A DNA stretch of 64,000 nt from Mycolicibacter senuensis (GTDB lineage Bacteria > Actinomycetota > Actinomycetes > Mycobacteriales > Mycobacteriaceae), in NCBI RefSeq assembly GCF_003284925.1, contig NZ_QMEX01000005.1, positions 36,565-100,564 on the forward strand, written 5' to 3'. The notes beneath the pieces were generated by a model. It was given only the letters and a program-made list of their open reading frames with translations. It did no database searches and was not told the origin of the DNA. Both the position numbers and the translations under genes were made by a program. How positions within the stretch are numbered: the first letter of the stretch is position 1; every line of letters starts with the position of its first letter. This document shows, piece after piece, positions 8,388 to 17,288 of the stretch.

Positions 8388-9848
8388 TCAGGCTTGTGCG
8401 GCGCTGCGTCCCGCCCGCCGGCCATAGAAGCTGCCGTCGCCCAGCGAGATTCCGCTGGCATAGCCCCACGCGGCGAGCCCGGCGGCCGAACGTCCCGCCG
8501 CGAAGAGCCCGGGGATCGGCGCGCCGCTCACGTGCAGCACCTCGGCGTCGAGCGTGGTGGCCAGACCGCCAAGGGTGAACCCGCCGGTGCATTCGCGAAG
8601 GTCGATGGCCCCAATCGGCGAGCCGATGGGCTTGAGCCACTGCGCCTTCTTGTGCAGTAACGGATCGATCCCGCGGGCCGCCCCCTCGTTGTAGGCGGCG
8701 ACCGTGGCCTGCAGCGCGCCGGGGGCCATGCCCAGCTCGGATTCCAGATCGGCAACGGTGTCAGCCACCCAGGTGGGTGGCCGCATCATGAGCTTCGGCG
8801 AAACCGAGGCCATCGCTGCTTCCTGGGCGGCGTCGTCGAGGATTAGGTAGGCGATGTTGTCCTGGTGGTAGAGCGTCAGCTGGCCGATCCGGCCTGGATA
8901 GGTGTCCTCGGCCACGTAGCGCTGGCCCCGGCCGTTGACGATGATGCCGCGCACGAGTTGCTGCGGGTCGATGAAGATCGCGACCTCGGTGGCATCCATG
9001 TGGGCGAGGTCGGCGCCGAGCGCCTGGGCCATCCGGATCGACTGACCATCGTGTTGCTCCACCGAAGCCGCGGGCCGGCCCGCGATGCGGGGAGCGAACT
9101 GCGTCACCATGGCCTCGTTGTAGGCGAAGCTTCCCGTCGCCAGCACCACCCCGCGGCGAGCACGAAGTGCGATCTCGGTGCCGTACTGGCGCGCGATGAC
9201 GCCGACGACCCGGCCGTCGGACTCGACGACGAGTCGCTGCGCGCGAATGTCGTAGAGCGCCCGGGCGCCCGCGGCCAGGGCCGTGTCGACGAGCGGCTTC
9301 ATCAGCATGTAGCCGGCACTGGCCTCGCCCTGCTTCTTGTCGGCCATCTGCGGGATGTGCCCGCGCGGCGCCGGGGCGGCGATCGTGTTGAAGGGGTGCG
9401 AATTCTCTCCGCCGGAGTACATCAACCCTTGATCGCCCAGCGGCTCCCAGCCTGGCTCGTCGAAGAACTCGGCCTTGAACGGGACTCCGCAGCCGACCAG
9501 CCAATCGAAGTGAGCGACGCTGCCCGCGCAGTAGTCGGCGATGCGGCTCTCGTCTGCACCCGGTCCCATCGCAGCGTTGAGAAACGCCGCCATGTTCTCG
9601 ACCGAATCCTCAAAGCCGCACGCCGCCTGCAACGGCGTCCCGCCGCCGAGATAGATGAATCCGCCGGCCATCGCCGCTGCCCCGCCCCATGAGCCGGTGC
9701 GCTCAAGCACCAGGACATCGGCGCCGGCGCGGGCGGCCTCTACGGCGGCAGCGGCTCCGGCCACCCCGAACCCGGCGATGACGACATCGGTCTCGTGGTC
9801 CCAGCCGCGGATATCTGTTGCGGCAACCGGGGAGACGTCAGCGGTCAC
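8388..9848 (-). CDS. FAD-dependent dehydrogenase, KstD/fumarate-reductase flavoprotein family
   Basis: A 486-residue flavoprotein with the dinucleotide-binding motif GFGVAG (26-31), a GG-rich FAD segment (WGGAAAMAGGFIYLGGG) and the C-terminal TLGGLATT and SGISLGDGSFYGRRAG motifs of the family that includes 3-ketosteroid delta-1-dehydrogenases and fumarate reductase flavoproteins. It probably introduces or removes a C=C next to a keto group. The start is GTG at 9848, overlapping the stop of the dioxygenase gene (GTGA), so it belongs to the leftward kshB-hsaA-hsaC operon. It is clearly related to the protein at 54988. Family is clear; steroid specificity is inferred from context. Confidence 0.85.
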   Translation of the reverse strand: MTADVSPVAATDIRGWDHETDVVIAGFGVAGAAAAVEAARAGADVLVLERTGSWGGAAAMAGGFIYLGGGTPLQAACGFEDSVENMAAFLNAAMGPGADESRIADYCAGSVAHFDWLVGCGVPFKAEFFDEPGWEPLGDQGLMYSGGENSHPFNTIAAPAPRGHIPQMADKKQGEASAGYMLMKPLVDTALAAGARALYDIRAQRLVVESDGRVVGVIARQYGTEIALRARRGVVLATGSFAYNEAMVTQFAPRIAGRPAASVEQHDGQSIRMAQALGADLAHMDATEVAIFIDPQQLVRGIIVNGRGQRYVAEDTYPGRIGQLTLYHQDNIAYLILDDAAQEAAMASVSPKLMMRPPTWVADTVADLESELGMAPGALQATVAAYNEGAARGIDPLLHKKAQWLKPIGSPIGAIDLRECTGGFTLGGLATTLDAEVLHVSGAPIPGLFAAGRSAAGLAAWGYASGISLGDGSFYGRRAGRSAAQA

Positions 9849-10753
9849 GGCCGCATCGCCGCCGGCAGGTCATCAACCCACTGGTGGCCCCAATAGCTGT
9901 CGGCGGTGATCTCTTCAGCGGTGTAATGGCTTTCATCGACCCGCATGCCCTGGGTGCCGAACTCGACGTCCCAGTCGCCGGGGGCGCGAACATAGAAGGA
10001 CACCATCTTGTCGTTGGTGTGCCGGCCCAGTGTCGACGACAGCTGGAAGCCGTCCTTGTTGACCCGGTCGAGAGCCTGGCCGACGGCGTCGAGCGTGTCG
10101 ACCTCGACCATGAGATGGATCAGCCCGGGGTCGCGCAGTGTGGCTGCCGGGCACAGCGCGAGGCTGTGATGTCGCTGGTTGATGCCGAGGAACCGTACGC
10201 GTATCGGCCCGAACTCGGCCGGAGCGGGAATCCGGAATGCGCCGCGTGACTTGAACCCCAGTGTCTCGGTGTAGAACTCGAATAGGACGTTGACGTCTAG
10301 CGCCGGTAACACCACGTGGCCGAGGCCCTGGTCGCCTGTCACGAACCTCGCGCCGAACGGGGTGATTACGGGACTGTGATCGAGCACCGGGCCATGGAAC
10401 ACCTCGAGGTGGGTGCCGGCGGGGTCATCGAACGCGATGGCCTCTTCCACGCGGCGAGCATCGGCTTCGAGTAGCGACAGTTCCCGGTAGATGATGCCGG
10501 CCGCTTCGAGGGAGCGTCGGACTTCGGTGAGGCCGGCGTGGTCCCGCACCTCCCAGCCGACCGTGTCGATCTTGTCGGTCTCACCCGGCGTGACGATGAT
10601 ACGTGCGGCACGTTCGTCCATCCGCAGGTACAGCGAGTCGGGATCGGGCCCACTGCCCTGGGCGAAACCCAGGACCCCGAACGCGAAGTGCCGCCATCGA
10701 TCGATGTCACTGGTCTGCACGGACACATATCCAAGGCTCTTGATCGGGCTCAT
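9845..10753 (-). CDS. hsaC: Extradiol ring-cleavage dioxygenase, HsaC/BphC type
   Basis: A 302-residue two-domain vicinal-oxygen-chelate enzyme that would open a catechol ring by meta cleavage. The iron ligands are placed at H146 (GLGHVV), H213 (LIHLMVEV) and E264 (DVEFG), with the active-site residues H196 (RHHSLAL), H245 and Y254 also present. Length, the opening MSPIKSLGYV and the block DQGLGHVVLP match HsaC, the 3,4-DHSA dioxygenase of cholesterol ring breakdown, better than single-domain enzymes. It follows the HsaA-like gene by 13 bp and has a GAGG ribosome site. BphC-like activity on another catechol cannot be excluded. Confidence 0.9.
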   Translation of the reverse strand: MSPIKSLGYVSVQTSDIDRWRHFAFGVLGFAQGSGPDPDSLYLRMDERAARIIVTPGETDKIDTVGWEVRDHAGLTEVRRSLEAAGIIYRELSLLEADARRVEEAIAFDDPAGTHLEVFHGPVLDHSPVITPFGARFVTGDQGLGHVVLPALDVNVLFEFYTETLGFKSRGAFRIPAPAEFGPIRVRFLGINQRHHSLALCPAATLRDPGLIHLMVEVDTLDAVGQALDRVNKDGFQLSSTLGRHTNDKMVSFYVRAPGDWDVEFGTQGMRVDESHYTAEEITADSYWGHQWVDDLPAAMRP

Positions 10754-10766
10754 GGAGCAAACCTCG

Positions 10767-11948
10767 CTAGATCATCGCCCGCAGCGGACCCTGCGGGTCC
10801 ACACCGAGTGAACTCAACGCCGATGCGTGATACACCGTCCCAGGCACGTGGATGGCGTGCGCCTGCCCGACGTGGACATCGCGCCAATAGCGTTGCAGTG
10901 GCTTGTCCATCCTGGCCGCGTTGCCGCCGCAGCGTGCGAAGACCTCATCCACGGCGGAGACCGCGCGCCACACCGCACGCACCTGCGTCCGCCGGCCGGC
11001 CGCCCGGTCCTCGAACGAGACCTCTTTGCCGGCGGCGACCATGTCGTAGATCCGGTCGGCGTTGACGAGCAGCTCCTGGCGGGCGGCGTTGATGTCGGCG
11101 GCGGCCTCGCCGATCGCATACATGACGTACGGGTCATCCTTGATCGCCACGCCGCTGGAGTTGACGCGCTCGCGCTGGTAATCGAGCGCGGCGGCGAGTG
11201 CCCCTTCGGCAATACCGATGGTGGCGGCGGAGATGCCCAGCGGGAACATTGTCGACCAGGGCATCAGATAGAGCGGCTCGGTCATCCCGGCCTCGCGCTG
11301 CGCGGTGCCGTCCATGACCTTCATTCCGTCCATCGTTCGGTAGGCCGGCACGAACGCGTCGGCAACGATGACGTCCTTGGACCCGGTTCCGCGCAGGCCC
11401 ACCACATCCCAGGAGTCCTCGACGATCTCGTAGTCCTTGCGGGGCAGGATCATGTGCAGCATCTGCGGGGGCATCAGCGGTTTGCCGTCGCCGTCGCCGA
11501 TCATCGCGCCGAGGATGATCCAGTCACAGTGATCGGTGCCGGAGCTGAACTGCCAACGGCCGTTGAAGAGGTAGCCGCCGTCGACCGGTGTGGCGACCCC
11601 CTGGGGCGCATACGGCGACGCTACCCAGGTGTCGACATCGTCGGCCCAGATCTCGGCGCCTACTCGGGGGTCGGCGTAGGCCAACTGGTAGGGGTGGACC
11701 CCGACCACGCCGTTGATCCAGCCCGCCGAGGGATCCAGCGCGGCGGTCGCCATCACCGTCTCAGCGAATTCACGCGGGTGAACCTCGAGTCCGCCAAAGT
11801 GTTTCGGCTGCAAGAGCCGGATGTTGCCGAGTTGCTTCATAGTCTTGACCGTGTCATCGGTCAGCTTGCCGATCTTCTCGGCTTCCGTGGCCTGATCGCG
11901 GAGCTGCTCGGAGAGCTCGGCGAGACTGTCGATCACCCGTTTAGTCAT
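10767..11948 (-). CDS. hsaA: Flavin-dependent monooxygenase, HsaA-like oxygenase (copy 1)
   Basis: A 393-residue protein with the acyl-CoA-dehydrogenase fold used by group D flavin monooxygenases such as HsaA, which hydroxylate phenols to catechols using reduced flavin from a separate reductase. Typical segments include GVHPYQLAYADP, WQFSSGTDHCDW and VGLRGTGSKDV. It sits directly upstream of the HsaC-like dioxygenase, matching the phenol-to-catechol-to-cleavage order. No HsaB-type flavin reductase is in the window; the KshB-like protein next door is a 2Fe-2S reductase and not an obvious partner. A close full-length paralogue occurs at 36831. Confidence 0.88.
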   Translation of the reverse strand: MTKRVIDSLAELSEQLRDQATEAEKIGKLTDDTVKTMKQLGNIRLLQPKHFGGLEVHPREFAETVMATAALDPSAGWINGVVGVHPYQLAYADPRVGAEIWADDVDTWVASPYAPQGVATPVDGGYLFNGRWQFSSGTDHCDWIILGAMIGDGDGKPLMPPQMLHMILPRKDYEIVEDSWDVVGLRGTGSKDVIVADAFVPAYRTMDGMKVMDGTAQREAGMTEPLYLMPWSTMFPLGISAATIGIAEGALAAALDYQRERVNSSGVAIKDDPYVMYAIGEAAADINAARQELLVNADRIYDMVAAGKEVSFEDRAAGRRTQVRAVWRAVSAVDEVFARCGGNAARMDKPLQRYWRDVHVGQAHAIHVPGTVYHASALSSLGVDPQGPLRAMI

Positions 11949-12019
11949 GGCAACGATGGTGGCCGCGGGGAGCGGTCAAATGCGCGCGCGATCCCGGTGA
12001 GCGGGATCGCGAGCCTCGA

Positions 12020-13090
12020 TCAGAACTCGATCTTCAGCGTGTCAGTCCGGGGGTGTGCTTGGCACGCCAAGAACAGCCCCTCGGCGATGTCCTGCTCCTC
12101 GAGGATGGCGGCGTTACCCAGGTCAACTTCGCCGTCGACCATCGTTGCGGCGCAGGATCCGCAGTTGCCCTCCCGACAGGAAAAGGGGACGTCGAGTCCG
12201 GCGGCGAGCATGACGTCGACCAGATTGCGTCCTTTGGGCCAGCGCAGGTGGTGAACCTCTCCGTCGAGGACGATCTGGGCCTCGGCGACCTCGCCCCCGT
12301 CGTCGATGTCTTGGCTGACTACCTCGGCGAACGGATCGCCGGTCAGTGACGCGAAGACCTCCAGGTGGATGTTCTCCCGGGGAACGCCGACCTCGGTGAG
12401 CGCTTCGCTGACCACTGCCATGAACGCCCCCGGGCCGCAGATGAACGAGTGGTAGCCGGTGAACATGGAGGCGAACCCGGCCAGCTGAGCGCGCGTCGGT
12501 AGGCCCTGGATCGACTCCAGCCAGTGCAGAACAGTGAATCGCCCGGCGTAACGGGCCGCCAGTTCGCGCAGCTCGGCGGCGAAGATGACGGAACGTTCGT
12601 CGCGGTTGGCGTAGCACAGGACCACCCGGCCGTTCCCCGCGGCGAGCACCGATTTGAGGATCGACATCACCGGTGTGACCCCGCTGCCCGCGGCCCACAG
12701 TAGAAAGTCGGCGTTCAGATCGTGCGGCGTGAACAGGCCGGCCGGAGGCAACACCGCTATCTTGTCTCCGGCGGAAGCGTTGTCGCACAGCCAGTTCGAA
12801 CCGTACCCGCCGGTCGTACGTTTGATCGTGACCTTGGGAGCGTCGTCGGTGTGGGGAGAGCTCGCCAGCGAGTAGCAGCGCGCCACCGACCCGGTCACGT
12901 CGCTGGGAATGCGCAGCGTCAGGAACTGGCCAGGGCGATACCCGAACCGCGTCCGGTGTTCGTCGGGGACGGAAAACACAAGGGACTTCGTGTCGTGGTT
13001 CTCCTCGATGACCTCGGTGATCGTCAGTACCACGGTGCGGGGGGCGGCTTCGGATCGGTTGCCGCATTCTGCGTCGATCATGGGTGACAT
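12020..13090 (-). CDS. kshB: Ferredoxin-NAD(P) reductase, KshB-like
   Basis: A 356-residue electron-transfer protein with an FAD domain (RCYS, 71-74), an NAD domain (GSGVTP) and a C-terminal plant-type 2Fe-2S domain with C305, C310, C313 and C343 (CREGNCGSC). Domain order and length match KshB, the reductase of 3-ketosteroid 9-alpha-hydroxylase, which feeds electrons to the Rieske oxygenase KshA. No Rieske oxygenase is in the window, so the partner must lie elsewhere, or it may serve another oxygenase. It heads the leftward operon and is divergent from the BVMO at 13211. An alternative start nine bases downstream is possible. Confidence 0.88.
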   Translation of the reverse strand: MSPMIDAECGNRSEAAPRTVVLTITEVIEENHDTKSLVFSVPDEHRTRFGYRPGQFLTLRIPSDVTGSVARCYSLASSPHTDDAPKVTIKRTTGGYGSNWLCDNASAGDKIAVLPPAGLFTPHDLNADFLLWAAGSGVTPVMSILKSVLAAGNGRVVLCYANRDERSVIFAAELRELAARYAGRFTVLHWLESIQGLPTRAQLAGFASMFTGYHSFICGPGAFMAVVSEALTEVGVPRENIHLEVFASLTGDPFAEVVSQDIDDGGEVAEAQIVLDGEVHHLRWPKGRNLVDVMLAAGLDVPFSCREGNCGSCAATMVDGEVDLGNAAILEEQDIAEGLFLACQAHPRTDTLKIEF

Positions 13091-13097
13091 CTTGAGC

Positions 13098-13124
13098 AGG
13101 ACCGTGGATTCGGTCAGCGGTCCT
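13098..13124. promoter_or_regulatory. Inverted repeat in the kshB/BVMO divergent region
   Basis: Arms AGGACCG (13098-13104) and CGGTCCT (13118-13124) are exact complements with a 13-bp spacer; an inner GACCG/CGGTC pair is nested in it. It lies 8 bp upstream of the kshB-like start and about 87 bp before the BVMO start. The position fits an operator, but arms of seven GC-rich bases are not strong evidence in this genome. Confidence 0.3.
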
Positions 13125-13210
13125 CACCGGTAGCCGGGAGAAAATCTGGATGCCCGTTGACCGGGAAACGACCAGCGGCCTCAGCATGCGTGCGGCCTAA
13201 CCTAGCCGTC

Positions 13211-14830
13211 GTGAGTAGCGCGACCGAAAATCATGTCGATGTCGTCGTGGTGGGCGCAGGATTCGGTGGCCTGTACGCCTTGCATAAATTCCGAGGGCAG
13301 GGCCTGGCGGTCCGTGTCTTCGAGGCGGCGCCGGAGGTCGGGGGGACCTGGTACTTCAACCGGTATCCCGGTGCACGATGTGATGTCGAGAGCCTGGACT
13401 ATTGCTACTCGTTCTCCGATGAGCTGCAGCAGGAGTGGACCTGGACCGAGAAGTACGCCACGCAAAGCGAGATCCTCGAATACATCAAGTGGGTCACCGA
13501 CAAGCTGAATTTAAGGCCGGGGATCACGTTCAACACCAGGGTCGTGTCGGCCGTCTTCGACGAAGACGCCGCGCGGTGGACCGTAGCCACCGACACCGGC
13601 GAGTCGGTTGCGGCGCGGTTCGTGGTGATGGCTACCGGACCGCTGTCCTCCCCGTTGACGCCCGACATCCCGGGCCTGGACACCTTCGGGGGCGAGACCT
13701 ATCACACCGCTCACTGGCCGCACGAAGGGGTGGACTTCACCGGCAAGCGTGTCGGTGTGATCGGTACCGGATCGTCAGGTGTTCAGTCGATTCCGATCAT
13801 CGCCGAGCAGGCCGCTCATCTTTACGTCTTTCAGCGCACCCCCAATTACAGCGTCCCGGCGGGCAACCGTCCGCTGACCGCCGAAGAGATCAGGTATGCC
13901 AAGGCCAATTACGCCCAACGGCGCCAAATGTCCTGGCGCAGTGGCGGGGGATCGCCGCATGTGGCGCATCCAAAGCTGACCATGGAGGTCACGCCCGAGG
14001 AACGCCGCGCGGCGTTCGAGGAACGCTGGCAGCTGGGGGGAGTCTTGTTCTCCAAGACCTTCGCCGACCAGATGGTCAGCCTCGAGGCCAACGAGGAAGC
14101 CCGCAAGTTCTACGAAGAGAAGATCCGTGCGGAGATCGACGACCCCACGCTCGCCGAGCTGTTGATCCCCGACGACCACCCGATCGGCACCAAGCGAATC
14201 TGCACCGACACCAACTATTTCCAGACGTTCAACCGGCCCACCGTGACACTGGTCAGTGTCCGCAAGACGCCCATCGAGTCGATCGACAAGACAGGCATCC
14301 AGACCTCGGCGGCCCACTACGATCTCGACGCCCTGGTTTTGGCCACCGGTTTCGATGCCATGACCGGCACGCTGGCCAAGATCGACATCGTCGGTCGCAA
14401 CGGGCAGAAGCTGGCCGACGACTGGGCCGACGGCCCTCGCACCTATCTCGGGTTAGGTGTCGACGGCTTCCCCAACCTGTTCCTGGTGTCAGGACCGGGC
14501 GCACCGGCGGTGCTGGCCAACATGGTGTTGCACGCCGAGGCGCACATCAACTGGATTTCGGATGCCATCGCCTATCTGGACCAGCACGGCTACGCGGCCA
14601 TCGAGGCGACTGCAGATGCCGTTGACAGTTGGATCGCCGAATGCAACCAGCGTGCCGACGCGACGCTCTTCCCGAAGGCGAACTCGTGGTACATGGGCGC
14701 CAACGTCCCCGGAAAGCCGCGGGTGTTCATGCTGTTCATCGGCGGATTCGCCACCTACCTCGACATCTGCGCCGAGGTGGCCAACGCCGGATACAAGGGA
14801 TTCGAGCTGCGCAAGTCCTTGGCGTCCTGA
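13211..14830 (+). CDS. Baeyer-Villiger monooxygenase, steroid/cyclic-ketone monooxygenase-like
   Basis: A 539-residue type I BVMO with FAD motif GAGFGG (15-20), complete fingerprint FGGETYHTAHWP (159-170) and NADPH motif GTGSSG (185-190). From memory of the families, long segments such as RYPGARCDVES and KRVGVIGTGSSG, and the total length, resemble the actinobacterial steroid monooxygenase, which also belongs to the cyclopentadecanone/cyclohexanone group. It would convert a ring or side-chain ketone to a lactone or ester. The GTG at 13211 lies just before the FAD fold and gives the usual length; no strong ribosome site is visible. The stop overlaps the ATG of the next gene (TGATG), which begins a coupled run. 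Confidence 0.9.
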   Translation: MSSATENHVDVVVVGAGFGGLYALHKFRGQGLAVRVFEAAPEVGGTWYFNRYPGARCDVESLDYCYSFSDELQQEWTWTEKYATQSEILEYIKWVTDKLNLRPGITFNTRVVSAVFDEDAARWTVATDTGESVAARFVVMATGPLSSPLTPDIPGLDTFGGETYHTAHWPHEGVDFTGKRVGVIGTGSSGVQSIPIIAEQAAHLYVFQRTPNYSVPAGNRPLTAEEIRYAKANYAQRRQMSWRSGGGSPHVAHPKLTMEVTPEERRAAFEERWQLGGVLFSKTFADQMVSLEANEEARKFYEEKIRAEIDDPTLAELLIPDDHPIGTKRICTDTNYFQTFNRPTVTLVSVRKTPIESIDKTGIQTSAAHYDLDALVLATGFDAMTGTLAKIDIVGRNGQKLADDWADGPRTYLGLGVDGFPNLFLVSGPGAPAVLANMVLHAEAHINWISDAIAYLDQHGYAAIEATADAVDSWIAECNQRADATLFPKANSWYMGANVPGKPRVFMLFIGGFATYLDICAEVANAGYKGFELRKSLAS

Positions 14831-15627
14831 TGCCGAACCTCGCCGGCAGAGTCGCGGTGGTGACCGGTGCAGCCCGCGGGACCGGCCGCGCGCACTGCCT
14901 CCGTCTCGCCGACGCGGGCGCCGACGTCATCGCCGTCGATTCGGCAGCCGCGGTCGATGACCTCGCGGGCACGGCGGACGCGCTCGCAGACAACGGCAGG
15001 CGCTGCTTCACCGGCATCGCCGATGTACGGGACCTTCATGCCGTGACCGAGGTGATCGACGCGGGGGTCGCAGCACTCGGCGGGTTGGATGTCGTCGTCG
15101 CCAACGCCGGCATCCACACCCCCGGCGCCCCGGCCTGGGAGCTGACCAGCGAAGTCTGGCAAGCGGCGCTCGACGTCAACGTCACCGGCGTCTGGCACAC
15201 CGTCAAGGCGGCCGTACCGCACTTGAGGTCAGGCGGCGCGATCGTGATCATCAGCTCCACCAACGGACTTCGCGGCACTGCCGACACCGCCCACTACACC
15301 GCTAGCAAACATGCGGTGGTGGGATTGGCCCGAACCCTGGCCAACGAACTCGGCCCGCTCGGAATTCGGGTGAACACGGTGCACCCCGGTGCCGTCGCGA
15401 CGTCCACGGTCCGCAACGAGGCCACCTACCGGAGACTGTGCCCCGACATCGACAATCCGACCGAGGCCGACGCGATCAAGGTGCTTGCTGGGCGCAACCT
15501 GCTGCCGGTGCCGTGGGTGGAGCCGAGTGATGTCGCCGAAGCGGTCGCCTTCCTGGCTTCCGACAGTGCTCGCTACATCACCGGTGCCCAGCTCGTCGTC
15601 GACGCCGGCTTGACCCAGAAGACATGA
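14830..15627 (+). CDS. SDR, mycofactocin-coupled type (copy 1)
   Basis: A 265-residue dehydrogenase with TGAARGTG (12-19), serines 142-143, and catalytic Y156/K160. The extended motif GAARGTGRAH and the C-terminal block LLPVPWVEPSDVAEA followed by ARYITG are hallmarks of the SDR group that keeps its nicotinamide bound and passes electrons to mycofactocin. That link is known for the family and is inferred here. It overlaps the BVMO stop upstream and the second SDR start downstream (ATGA), forming a tightly coupled alcohol/ketone-BVMO unit. It may oxidise an alcohol to the ketone used by the BVMO. Confidence 0.88.
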   Translation: MPNLAGRVAVVTGAARGTGRAHCLRLADAGADVIAVDSAAAVDDLAGTADALADNGRRCFTGIADVRDLHAVTEVIDAGVAALGGLDVVVANAGIHTPGAPAWELTSEVWQAALDVNVTGVWHTVKAAVPHLRSGGAIVIISSTNGLRGTADTAHYTASKHAVVGLARTLANELGPLGIRVNTVHPGAVATSTVRNEATYRRLCPDIDNPTEADAIKVLAGRNLLPVPWVEPSDVAEAVAFLASDSARYITGAQLVVDAGLTQKT

Positions 15628-16466
15628 CGATTCCTCGGCTTGCTGGAAAGGTCGCGCTGATCACCGGCGCGGCCCGTGGAATCGGGCGGGCGCAGGCGGT
15701 TCGCTTTGCCCAAGAGGGGGCCGAGATCATCGGAATCGACCTGTGCGGTCCGGTCGATACCGTTGTGGTGCCGCCGTCCACGCACGACGACCTCGCCGAG
15801 ACAGCGGCGCAGGTACGGGCCGTTGGCGGGCGGATGATCACCGCGGTTGCCGATGTGCGCGAACGAGAGCTGTTACGGACTGCCATCGACAGCGGGATCC
15901 GCGAATACGGCGGACTCGACATCGTCTGTGCCACCGCGGGAATCACTTCCCGCGGGTTGGCTGCCGAGCTGCCAGAGGAGACCTGGCGCACCATGCTCGA
16001 CGTTAACCTAACCGGGGTGTTCCACACCTGCCAGGTCACCGCACCGCATCTCATCGCGCGTGGAGGCGGTGCGATGATCCTGGTGAGTTCGATAGCAGGG
16101 CTTCAGGGATTGGTCGGAGTGGCGCATTACACCGCGGCCAAACACGGGGTGGTGGGTCTGATGCGTAGCCTCGCCAACGAACTCGCGTCGCACCGGGTTC
16201 GGGTGAACACGGTTCACCCGACGAACGTCGACACCCCGCTGATCCAGAACGACGCGGTCCGCAGCGCGTTCCGGCCCGACCTCGACCGGCCACCGACCCG
16301 CGAGGAGTTCGCCGAGTCGGCGATGAAGATGAACATGATCGATGTCCCGTGGGTGGAACCGGTGGATGTGGCGAATGCGTGCTTGTTCCTGGCCTCCGAC
16401 GAGGCCCGCTACGTCACGGCCGTGACCCTGCCTGTGGACGCCGGCAGTACTCAGCGACAAAGGTAG
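15624..16466 (+). CDS. SDR, mycofactocin-coupled type (copy 2)
   Basis: A 280-residue dehydrogenase with TGAARGIG (14-21), serines 155-156 and Y169/K173. Like the preceding gene it carries GAARGIGRAQ and the IDVPWVEPVDVANA block, and it has the longer insertion after beta-2 (GPVDTVVVPPSTHDD) that is typical of the mycofactocin-coupled group. The start shares an ATGA overlap with the previous SDR. Two adjacent, diverged copies suggest different substrate alcohols or opposite stereochemistry. Cofactor coupling is inferred from motifs. Confidence 0.88.
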   Translation: MTIPRLAGKVALITGAARGIGRAQAVRFAQEGAEIIGIDLCGPVDTVVVPPSTHDDLAETAAQVRAVGGRMITAVADVRERELLRTAIDSGIREYGGLDIVCATAGITSRGLAAELPEETWRTMLDVNLTGVFHTCQVTAPHLIARGGGAMILVSSIAGLQGLVGVAHYTAAKHGVVGLMRSLANELASHRVRVNTVHPTNVDTPLIQNDAVRSAFRPDLDRPPTREEFAESAMKMNMIDVPWVEPVDVANACLFLASDEARYVTAVTLPVDAGSTQRQR

Positions 16467-16471
16467 TGAAT

Positions 16472-17248
16472 ATGGCCGAATGTCCCTTGGTGTTCTTCTC
16501 GTTCATCTCGCTGCATAACGCGGGCCCCGATGACCATCGTCGCTACAACGAGTGGCACCAGCTGGATCATCGCCCGGAGAACCTGGCGCTGCCGGGGGTT
16601 GCCGCAGGAGAGCGCTGGCGAAGGCCCCCGGACTGCAAAGAGATATCCACGGCGACCGCGGAGCAGGAGAGCGTCGATTACGTAGCGATGTACTGGTTTC
16701 GGGAACCGGTCGAACGGTCCGTCCGGGAGTGGGAGCAACTCGGCGCCGATTCCTTCCAGTGGGGCAGAGGACCGATGATCCCGGGCGTGCGCCGAACGCT
16801 GTTGGCCTTCTTCCGGCCGGTCAAGGGATACTCAGCCCCGTCGTCGCTGGTGTCGCCGGCAGCGATTCCCTACCGACCCAACCAGGGCCTGCACCTGACA
16901 CTCACCCGCTATCACGACCCGCTCGGTACCGATACGCACGAGCAGTACCGGCTAGACGATCAGGTTGTGATTCCCGAATTGCTCCGGCTTCCCGGGGTGG
17001 CGGGCGCCTGGACCTTCACGCTCGATCGCCATCAGGACAACGCCATGGGCTTGCGGTCGCAAGAAGCATCCGACACCGCGGGCGCGCTGCGGATGCGACT
17101 GCTCTACCTCGATGACGACCCGCTGGTCACGACGGCGCGGGTGCGCGACCGGACCGCGGAAATCCGCGGCTCGCGAACGCTGCCCGGCCTTGGCGAAATA
17201 GTGCTCGATACCCCGCTGCGCGCCATTAACCCGTGGTTGGACTGGTGA
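16472..17248 (+). CDS. Tandem alpha-beta barrel (EthD-like) protein, function unknown
   Basis: A 258-residue protein that appears to hold two ferredoxin-like halves: YNEWHQLDHRPENLALPGV near residues 29-47 and a second strand-helix set beginning near GLHLTLTRYHDP. The WH...HRPE pattern recalls EthD-like proteins and other small barrels that accompany catabolic enzymes. The ATG at 16472 comes five bases after the SDR stop; upstream in-frame sequence would overlap that gene. No catalytic residue is evident. Its place in the BVMO-SDR run suggests a pathway role such as isomerase, decarboxylase or accessory protein. Confidence 0.65.
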   Translation: MAECPLVFFSFISLHNAGPDDHRRYNEWHQLDHRPENLALPGVAAGERWRRPPDCKEISTATAEQESVDYVAMYWFREPVERSVREWEQLGADSFQWGRGPMIPGVRRTLLAFFRPVKGYSAPSSLVSPAAIPYRPNQGLHLTLTRYHDPLGTDTHEQYRLDDQVVIPELLRLPGVAGAWTFTLDRHQDNAMGLRSQEASDTAGALRMRLLYLDDDPLVTTARVRDRTAEIRGSRTLPGLGEIVLDTPLRAINPWLDW

Positions 17249-17288
17249 CGATCTCTTCGAAGGCCATCGATGTGACGGAAGGTGCGTT

